From positions 1 through 7,476 of the forward strand of contig DAOWIM010000272.1 of NCBI GenBank assembly GCA_030640905.1: a stretch of DNA of 7,476 nucleotides, written 5' to 3'. This DNA comes from a bacterium. GTDB lineage: Bacteria > Zixibacteria > MSB-5A5 > GN15 > FEB-12. Shown one piece after another: positions 1 through 4,887 of this stretch. The translations under genes were made by a program, and so were the position numbers. The notes below the pieces were generated by a model, which searched no databases, was not told the DNA's origin, and saw nothing but the letters and a program-made list of their open reading frames with translations. The stretch's first letter is position 1, and each line of letters starts with the position of its first letter.

Positions 1-37
1 ATGAGTCAGCTGCTCTAACCAACTGAGCTAAGGGCCC
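1..37 (-). tRNA. tRNA with anticodon CAT (elongator Met or Ile2), 5' half only
   Basis: Read on the minus strand from base 37, the sequence folds as the 5' half of a tRNA. It has acceptor strand GGGCCCT, T8-A9, D-stem GCTC/GAGC around AGTTGGTTA, A26, anticodon 5' strand GCTGA, then C-T and the anticodon CAT. The window edge cuts the gene exactly after the anticodon, so the 3' half is outside. The anticodon stem starts with GCTGA and lacks the GGG run typical of initiator tRNA, so this is not tRNA-fMet. Elongator Met and Ile2 (CAT modified to lysidine) cannot be separated without the 3' half. A promoter at 57-85 sits just upstream. Confidence 0.93.
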
Positions 38-244
38 ATATTTTGGTCAGACCATAAGTTTAACTCACGGTTGATCGAGAGTCAAGTCAATAAACAGAAA
101 AGGAAATACTCTTGTTCCAATTTTATCCGATTTCGCAACCTCTCGATCACGTCCAATATCCCAAAATCGACACAATTACATACTTCTTAATAAGTTACCT
201 GTGTGATCGATCGTCGGTTGCCAATAGTTGCACCCCAAAGCGAT
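38..244. other. intergenic stretch without a gene
   Basis: Apart from the tRNA promoter I see no coding region here. It is AT-rich and carries a 10-bp inverted repeat, TGATCGAGAG at 72-81 and CTCTCGATCA at 140-149, whose left arm overlaps the tRNA promoter spacer and -35 box. There is also an imperfect palindrome at 182-195 (12 of 14 positions symmetric). Neither is followed by a T-run that would make it an intrinsic terminator. Confidence 0.5.
57..85 (-). promoter_or_regulatory. sigma70-type promoter of the tRNA gene
   Basis: On the minus strand a -35 box TTGACT (80-85) and a -10 box TAAACT (57-62) are separated by exactly 17 bases. Transcription would begin near base 50, about 13 bases before the mature tRNA 5' end at 37, a normal leader length. 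A second TTGACT overlaps the first at 85-90 but would give a 22-base spacer, so it is less likely to be used. Confidence 0.65.
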
Positions 245-273
245 GGGCTTGTTGATAAACCTCATGTACCGTT

Positions 274-318
274 GTGTCGGGTCTTGGACACGCCGGAGGC
301 GTGGCTGTGACCCGACAC
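274..318. repeat. long hairpin 1 inside the MITE-like element
   Basis: The outer 10-bp stem is perfect: GTGTCGGGTC (274-283) with GACCCGACAC (309-318). After symmetric 5-base internal loops comes a second perfect 6-bp stem, CACGCC (289-294) with GGCGTG (298-303), closed by GGA. The symmetry shows this is selected or recently copied structure, not chance. No T-run follows on either strand. Confidence 0.8.
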
Positions 319-336
319 GCAACTACTCAGACAAAG

Positions 337-384
337 GCGGCGGGTCACACGAATTCACTTGCGCGAATCCGCAAGACCCACCGC
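337..384. repeat. hairpin 2 inside the MITE-like element
   Basis: The outer arms GCGGCGGGTC (337-346) and GACCCACCGC (375-384) pair with a single mismatch. Inside, CTTGCG (358-363) and CGCAAG (370-375) form a perfect 6-bp stem around a 6-base loop; they share base 375 with the outer arm, so the two stems compete slightly. The GGGTC/GACCC core is shared with hairpin 1, suggesting a common origin. Confidence 0.65.
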
Positions 385-427
385 AACGTATTACTGGGGC
401 TTTTTCAACATGCCCCGATCCAAACTG

Positions 428-1087
428 TTACAGTTCCACTCTGAGAATTATCTCGCTGGACCGGTCGGCTTCGACCAGAATTGTACCATCGGAACTGACA
501 ACCATCGAGCAACCCCCAAACACGTTGGCACCATCGTCGCCAACCGCGTTGATTCCCACAATATTGATACCGGTTTCAACCGCCCGCCGCACCAGTAGCT
601 CGCGCCAATCGGCGATTCTGACACTGGGCCAGGCAGCCGGAACAAAAATAATCCCCGGCCGCGCCTCTTTGAGAGCCGTAAAGACTGCATCAAAACGCAG
701 ATCGTAGCAGATAGCGATACCAAGGCGACCGTGCGCTGTGTTAAAAATTCCTGGCCGGGTACCCGCCTGATAGATTTTATCCTCACTCATCGGGGTAAAC
801 AGATTCTGCTTGTCGTATATCTGGTATGAGTCCCCGTAAGAATAGAGATACGAATTGCGCATGCTGCTGCCGTCTCGACGCGGCAGACCGAGCAGGACAC
901 CACAGTCGAACGCCTTCAAAGATTGGCGAACAGCGTCAAAGTCGGGAAATCGGTTGCTTTGAAAAAGACACCCCGAAGTAGCCAATTCGCCAAGACAGAC
1001 CAAATCAACAGACTCCGACACCGCGGCTCTGACCGACGCCAGATAGTCGAGATTGCATATATCTTTTTGTACGATAACAACTTGCAT
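428..1087 (-). CDS. nitrilase-superfamily carbon-nitrogen hydrolase (omega-amidase-like)
   Basis: This 219-residue protein shows the Glu-Lys-Cys triad of the C-N hydrolase fold. E34 lies in CLGELATSG, K93 in YDKQNLF, and the nucleophile C127 in AICYDLRF. The stretch AAWPSVRIADWRELLVRRAV (151-170), followed by NIVGINAVG, resembles the YafV/Nit2 omega-amidase branch, which hydrolyses alpha-ketoglutaramate-type amides in the cytosol; the exact substrate is inferred only. The family is usually about 255-270 residues, so this copy is short, mainly at the C-terminus, and has Gly rather than Pro before the catalytic Glu. The ATG at 1087 gives the normal family N-terminus (MQVVIVQ) and has GGAAGG 10 bases upstream. 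It is divergent from the receiver gene and no operon partner is visible. Confidence 0.88.
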   Translation of the reverse strand: MQVVIVQKDICNLDYLASVRAAVSESVDLVCLGELATSGCLFQSNRFPDFDAVRQSLKAFDCGVLLGLPRRDGSSMRNSYLYSYGDSYQIYDKQNLFTPMSEDKIYQAGTRPGIFNTAHGRLGIAICYDLRFDAVFTALKEARPGIIFVPAAWPSVRIADWRELLVRRAVETGINIVGINAVGDDGANVFGGCSMVVSSDGTILVEADRSSEIILRVEL

Positions 1088-1195
1088 TTACTCGGAACCT
1101 TCCAAGGGCTACCTGTATTGGCGCAATTATCTCTACCTCAATACTAATCAGCTAAACCCGGCGTGTCAACCAACCAGCAAACCGCATCTGCTTGA

Positions 1196-1207
1196 CTCAA
1201 GCTTGAG
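1196..1207. promoter_or_regulatory. 12-bp perfect palindrome in the divergent intergenic region
   Basis: CTCAAGCTTGAG is a perfect 12-bp palindrome lying 47 bases before the GTG of the receiver gene and 108 bases before the start of the divergent nitrilase gene. A TTGACT (1192-1197) overlaps its left edge, but I find no well-spaced -10 box. It could be an operator for a dimeric regulator; chance is not excluded. Confidence 0.25.
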
Positions 1208-1254
1208 GCCGGATCACCCGATATCGAATATTGGAGGATATCCAGACCTGACAT

Positions 1255-1629
1255 GTGAGAATGATGAGAGTATTGATTGTAGATGACGAGGAAATGATCC
1301 GCGACTTGGCGGCCAAAATCCTCCAGAAAGAAGGAATCGAAATAACGGTTGCCAACTCCGGCACCGAAGGCCTTAAAGCGTTGGGCGCACCCGATTCGAG
1401 TGTTGACCTGGTTATTCTCGACCTGATAATGGATGGAATGTCCGGCAGGGAAACACTTGAGGCGATGCGTCAGACGCATCCCGACCTGCCTTGCATTTTC
1501 TCCACAGGTCATCTGTTTGACAAAGATGAACTTCCCGAGCACCTCAGATCAAATACGCATTTTCTTCAGAAACCGTATCGCGCTTCAATATTGCGCGAGA
1601 TGGTGCGACAAATCGTACCGGTTAGCTAG
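1255..1629 (+). CDS. stand-alone response regulator receiver (CheY-like REC) protein
   Basis: The whole protein, about 124 residues, is one receiver domain with no DNA-binding or enzymatic output domain. Counting from the GTG at 1255, the acidic pocket is D10-D11 (VLIVDDEE), the phospho-acceptor is D56 (VILDLIMDG), the switch Thr is T84 (FSTGH) and the conserved Lys is K106 (LQKPY). All residues needed for phosphotransfer are therefore present. Starts at GTG 1255, ATG 1261 or ATG 1264 are all possible, the last giving the usual MRVLIVDDE. The only good Shine-Dalgarno-like GGAGG (1233-1237) is too far from any of them, so the start is uncertain. The partner kinase is not in the window. The exported ABC_sub_bind/TolC fusion follows on the same strand after a gap with no clear terminator, so co-transcription is possible. 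Confidence 0.9.
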   Translation: MRMMRVLIVDDEEMIRDLAAKILQKEGIEITVANSGTEGLKALGAPDSSVDLVILDLIMDGMSGRETLEAMRQTHPDLPCIFSTGHLFDKDELPEHLRSNTHFLQKPYRASILREMVRQIVPVS

Positions 1630-1730
1630 GCTCTGAGCCGAAACCGGTTCGCCTCCAAATTTCTCTTTAATAGTCACACTGAATTTCTTATCATTGCTTT
1701 GATTTGATGTCCACTTGAGTATAAGAATTC

Positions 1731-1735
1731 AGAGG
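1731..1735 (+). promoter_or_regulatory. Shine-Dalgarno site favouring the ATG at 1739
   Basis: AGAGG lies 3 bases before the ATG at 1739. The spacing is short, but no better site precedes the upstream in-frame TTG at 1715. The ATG start also places a basic residue pair and a hydrophobic core right at the N-terminus, as in a signal peptide. Confidence 0.4.
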
Positions 1736-1738
1736 TTT

Positions 1739-4093
1739 ATGAAACAACGATACTTCACATCTGCAATCATTCTGGCTCTGGTTATTCTATTCGCCGGATC
1801 TGTTCACACCACCGAGAAAGACACCACCCGGATACAGCTCGGGTATTTTGAGGGCGGCAAATATCCACTGCATGATCAGGTTCGACAGGAACTCCAGCGG
1901 CAATTGGATGCCGTCGTACCCGACCACATTCAAATAGTGTTTGTTCCAATAGGCTTTCGGTCTGCCGATTGGAATCGCGATTCCTGCCGGATTATGGCCC
2001 GGCAGTTGGCCGGGATAACTTCGCTTGACGCTATCGTTACGATGGGTCCCTGGGCCGTTGAGGACCTGCTTGAGGCCGGGTGCAAGACACCGATTCTCGC
2101 CATGTACCGTTTCGACCCTGTCGCCGAGAAACTGGTTGATCGAACAGGCCAACCGATTGCAGAAAATCTGTCGCTGTGCATCATACCCAACCGGCTCGAG
2201 AGTGACCTGAACATGATTTCCAGATTGTTCCATCCTCGGCGAGTTGGTTTTCTTTACTTTCCATCATCCGATGAAAGCGAACGGGTCGTGGCCAGAGCTT
2301 CATCGCTGGGTCAGCAATTGGGATTTGAGGTAGTATCAGCCGAAGGATTTGACAACAAAGGGACGTACGCCTTTTTTAATGCCTACAAAGCGCTCGACGG
2401 ACGCATCGATGTCCTTTATCTGCCACCACTCTGGGGGATGGATATCCATAAGGCTAAAAGTCTCATCGCTCGTATCACCAACAGCCGCGTAGCCACGTTC
2501 ACATCGGAGATCGGTTTTTTCGTCGATAGAAGAGCAACCGCCGCCGATGGTGGCCAGACGTTTGTCCCTGAGGCCAGACACGCTGCCTTAAATCTGCTCA
2601 GAATCATCCGGGGCGCTACACCTTCGAGCCTGCCGACAGTACTCAACCGGGCATCCGGTCTTTCTCTCAATCTGGAATCGGCAGCCACTTGCAATGTTGA
2701 GTTTTCACAGGCGGCCATAGATCAGGCACGAACGGTCGGCGCTCCTGTCGATGAGGAAGCGATCCACTATCGCCTGCTTGATGCCACCAGTCGAGCCGTT
2801 GAGAGAAACCCCGGCTATCTGGCCATCTACGATGCTCTGGAAGCGGTTTCACACGCGGCAAAACAGGCCTACTCCGATTATCTGCCACATATAAGTGCGC
2901 AAGGTCGCCTGACCCACTTTGATGACAACTCAATCGCCAACAGTCATCCAACAATTGACCAGAACGGCGTGACTGCTTCGGTCACGTTTGATCAGCAACT
3001 CTTCTCCCTTCAAACCATCAGAAAAATTGAGCATGCAAAGGAACAGAAGAATCTAAGCCGGGCCGATCTTGATCAAGCTCGTCTGGATATGGAGTTGGCT
3101 GTCTGCCAGGCCTATCTAAACTATCTGCAGGCGACCGACGCTATCAGCATCTGGGCACAGCACCGGACACTGGTTGACCGTTCTCTTGAAATTGCTCACA
3201 CCAGATTCATTCTCAATGAAGAGGATAAGACCGATTTCCTTCGCTGGGAGAACGAGCGGTCACGCGCAACGATGGCCCTTGTTGCCGCCCGTGCTGACCG
3301 CCAGATAGCAGCCGTCCTGCTCAATGTCCTGTTAAATCTGCCGGGTGATTTACCATTCACAGTCGATGCCGGCCAGTTTGCAGACGGTAGTTTTCGACGC
3401 CAGTTTGAGCAACTCCGCGCCTACACAAATACCGAGTCGAGCCGCCGGGCTTTTCTAAGTTTCCTTGTGGAGCGAGCCGGAGCCGACAATATCGGGCTTC
3501 GCCGTCATCAAAGTCGAATGAAACTGGGGCTGAAACGTCTGGCGGAATCTTCCTCGCGTTATTATCCCACTATAGGTTTCCGAGCCTCACTGAATTTCAA
3601 AGATGAGTTGGCTGACTCCCCTATCTTTGAGGAACAGCATAACACTTGGTCGGCTTCGGGCTTTGTAAGCATACCGCTGTTTGAAGGCACTGATCGTATC
3701 CACGAGAAACGGAAATTGAGGTCTCAGTTGAGTCGCGAAGAGTTCCTTCGTGACAGAACCAGCCTGGACGTCATGGGAAAAATTCGGATGTCGGCCAGCC
3801 GGATGATCAGCCATGCGGTGAACGTGCCGCACGCAGTCCGTTCACAGGAACTGGCCCGTGAATCATACGAGTTGATAGCTCCAAAGTTTGAGTCGGGCAG
3901 AGCAACTACCACCGACCTTTTCCGCTCTCTGACCAGCCTGCGGGAATCGGAGTTTGCCTACATCGCCACGCGGTACAATTATTTCCGTCAGCTCTCCGAA
4001 CTTGTTCACAATCTGGGCTGGATAATGACCGACCATAACGCGACTTTCGACGAAGAGTTCTACCGCCGTGTCGAACAACAGTATCGGCCGTAA
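1739..4093 (+). CDS. exported fusion: ABC_sub_bind-like periplasmic domain plus TolC-family outer-membrane efflux domain
   Basis: This is 784 residues from the ATG at 1739; an in-frame TTG at 1715 would add 8. Residues 1-24 form a signal peptide (MKQRYF, then a long hydrophobic core). Residues about 30-335 resemble the ABC_sub_bind (TrpX/BMP-like) periplasmic fold, with DAIVTMGPWAVEDLL, PRRVGFLYFPSSDE, RIDVLYLPPLW and the typical closing LSLNLESAATCNVEFSQAA. Residues about 341-784 are a full two-repeat TolC/OEP domain. The first repeat has ERNPGYLAIYDALEAV, YLPHISAQG and VTFDQQLFS. The second, from about 584, has RYYPTIGFRASLNF, SIPLFEG, then KFESGRATTTDLFRSLTSLR. The OEP length (about 440) is normal, so it should be able to form a trimeric outer-membrane channel with the extra domain in the periplasm. 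No membrane-fusion or inner-membrane pump gene is nearby. The binding domain could sense or deliver a small ligand; that role is inferred. Confidence 0.87.
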   Translation: MKQRYFTSAIILALVILFAGSVHTTEKDTTRIQLGYFEGGKYPLHDQVRQELQRQLDAVVPDHIQIVFVPIGFRSADWNRDSCRIMARQLAGITSLDAIVTMGPWAVEDLLEAGCKTPILAMYRFDPVAEKLVDRTGQPIAENLSLCIIPNRLESDLNMISRLFHPRRVGFLYFPSSDESERVVARASSLGQQLGFEVVSAEGFDNKGTYAFFNAYKALDGRIDVLYLPPLWGMDIHKAKSLIARITNSRVATFTSEIGFFVDRRATAADGGQTFVPEARHAALNLLRIIRGATPSSLPTVLNRASGLSLNLESAATCNVEFSQAAIDQARTVGAPVDEEAIHYRLLDATSRAVERNPGYLAIYDALEAVSHAAKQAYSDYLPHISAQGRLTHFDDNSIANSHPTIDQNGVTASVTFDQQLFSLQTIRKIEHAKEQKNLSRADLDQARLDMELAVCQAYLNYLQATDAISIWAQHRTLVDRSLEIAHTRFILNEEDKTDFLRWENERSRATMALVAARADRQIAAVLLNVLLNLPGDLPFTVDAGQFADGSFRRQFEQLRAYTNTESSRRAFLSFLVERAGADNIGLRRHQSRMKLGLKRLAESSSRYYPTIGFRASLNFKDELADSPIFEEQHNTWSASGFVSIPLFEGTDRIHEKRKLRSQLSREEFLRDRTSLDVMGKIRMSASRMISHAVNVPHAVRSQELARESYELIAPKFESGRATTTDLFRSLTSLRESEFAYIATRYNYFRQLSELVHNLGWIMTDHNATFDEEFYRRVEQQYRP

Positions 4094-4106
4094 GTGACCT
4101 CTCGTC

Positions 4107-4757
4107 TTACGCTCCAAACACAAACAGATACAGTTCCCAGAAGAACCAGACTATCATAGTCAGTGATGCGATAATACGGCTCAGCCTGAAAGCCGGGCGA
4201 TCCCGAAACGAAGGGACCTCACCTCCACCAAGAACGACCACAAAGACCCTGGCATAGTTAATCGTCGAGAGGATCAAGAACAGGATCGTGAAGCAGGTCA
4301 TCATGGTGATGCCGAAATCGAATCGTATGACGTAACTTGCCAGCAGAGTGGCTATGGCTGCAAACGCGTACTTACCGGTCAGGTTGGAGGGGAGCGTTAC
4401 CTCTCGTTTGCGTATGACTATCGCACCGACAAGCATGATCGCCAGGTCACGGCCGATAATCACCGCCGCCAACCAGATGGGAAAGTCACGATACAGAATC
4501 AGGAGTATGGCAAGGATTCCGGCAAAAACTTTGTCGGCTACCGGGTCCAGAGCGATGCCAAGCTTGCCCACTTGATTGAGCTTGCGGGCAACATAGCCAT
4601 CGAGACCATCGGTGATGCCTGCCAGAACCACCAGGGCCAGCGCAATGATCGTAGCATCGCTGTCACCTCGCCATAGATAATAGCCGATGAAGGGCGTTAA
4701 GAAAACCCGCGAAAGTGACAGCAGGTTTGCTGGTTGGAGTATCTCCCGAATCGGCAT
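4107..4757 (-). CDS. pgsA: CDP-alcohol phosphatidyltransferase, PgsA-type
   Basis: This 216-residue integral membrane enzyme carries a perfect CDP-alcohol phosphotransferase signature. D50, D53-G54, A57-R58, G67, D71 and D75 fit D-x2-DG-x2-AR-x8-G-x3-D-x3-D, the Mg2+ and CDP-binding site. The N-terminal PANLLSLSRVFLTP and later SNLTGKYAF match phosphatidylglycerophosphate synthases, which transfer phosphatidyl from CDP-diacylglycerol to glycerol 3-phosphate at the inner membrane. About six hydrophobic segments are visible. The usual length is about 180, so the C-terminal 30 or so residues (after RDRPAFRLSRI) look like an extension. A different alcohol substrate is possible, since the family signature does not fix it. 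The ATG at 4757 has no Shine-Dalgarno sequence. The gene converges on the TolC fusion with 13 bp between the two coding ends. Confidence 0.87.
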   Translation of the reverse strand: MPIREILQPANLLSLSRVFLTPFIGYYLWRGDSDATIIALALVVLAGITDGLDGYVARKLNQVGKLGIALDPVADKVFAGILAILLILYRDFPIWLAAVIIGRDLAIMLVGAIVIRKREVTLPSNLTGKYAFAAIATLLASYVIRFDFGITMMTCFTILFLILSTINYARVFVVVLGGGEVPSFRDRPAFRLSRIIASLTMIVWFFWELYLFVFGA

Positions 4758-4765
4758 AGTACAAA

Positions 4766-4771
4766 AATATA
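4766..4771 (-). promoter_or_regulatory. possible -10 box of pgsA, implying a near-leaderless mRNA
   Basis: TATATT on the minus strand lies 8 bases before the pgsA ATG at 4757. If used, transcription would start within about 2 bases of the start codon, which agrees with the missing Shine-Dalgarno sequence. No convincing -35 box lies at the right distance because that position falls in the terminator stem of the upstream gene. Confidence 0.25.
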
Positions 4772-4781
4772 CCGACTAAGG

Positions 4782-4887
4782 CCAAAAAGCCACCCCGGAA
4801 TTACCTAAATTCTGGTCGGTGGCGGGGATTAATACTGTTTCGATATCTGGTTTACGGGCAGGGCGGAGGCGCCGGGCCAAGAGGAAT
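4782..4887. repeat. 106-bp exact direct repeat, copy 1
   Basis: This segment is identical to 7371-7476 (offset 2589). It covers the last 11 codons and stop of the dockerin-type gene, its 3' untranslated region and its terminator. Identity stops abruptly just after the terminator T-run (G at 4781 against A at 7370). The other end is not seen because copy 2 meets the window edge. Confidence 0.97.
4784..4823 (-). terminator. intrinsic terminator of the dockerin-type gene
   Basis: On the minus strand, GCCACC (4818-4823) pairs with GGTGGC (4789-4794). Inside, GAATT (4808-4812) pairs with AATTC (4798-4802) around a TAGGT loop, and five T residues (4784-4788) follow directly. It starts about 28 bases after the stop codon at 4852-4854. 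The same structure, identical in sequence, recurs at 7373-7412. Confidence 0.85.

Larger units (their letters stand above)
245..415. mobile_element. MITE-like composite palindromic element with terminal inverted repeats
   Basis: The left end (245-259, GGGCTTGTTGATAAA) matches the reverse complement of the right end (401-415, GGGCATGTTGAAAAA) at 13 of 15 positions. The same 4 bases, CGAT, lie immediately outside each end (241-244 and 416-419), as expected of a target-site duplication. Inside are two hairpins, at 274-318 and 337-384. No credible protein is encoded: the open frame from 228 crosses the element and runs antisense into the real gene at 428-1087. At 171 bp this fits a miniature non-autonomous element or a dispersed intergenic palindromic repeat. 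GTTGAAAAA-type ends resemble those of some IS elements, but I cannot name a parent family. It ends 12 bp from the stop codon of the nitrilase gene and might also affect that gene's mRNA 3' end. Confidence 0.6.

Noticed and set aside
274..384. CRISPR-like array
   Set aside because: The two hairpins are different sequences, not regularly spaced identical repeats, and no cas gene is present.
228..707. 159-codon plus-strand open frame over the palindromic element and the nitrilase 3' half
   Set aside because: It runs antisense to a well-supported catalytic-triad protein and through a non-coding repeat; its composition (Ser/Thr/Pro/Ile-rich, no motif) is that of a shadow frame.
448..786. Minus-strand open frame overlapping the nitrilase gene
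   Set aside because: It is an alternative frame of the real gene on the same strand, with no recognisable domain.
1629..1639. GGCTCTGAGCC as terminator of the receiver gene
   Set aside because: The five-base arms leave a one-base loop, and no T-run follows.
1715..1738. TTG start eight codons upstream of the fusion gene's ATG
   Set aside because: No Shine-Dalgarno sequence precedes it, and the ATG at 1739 gives a more typical signal peptide.
1787..2954. Several minus-strand open frames of 81-148 codons opposite the fusion gene
   Set aside because: They are antisense to a protein with continuous family motifs in the plus frame and look like ordinary shadow frames.
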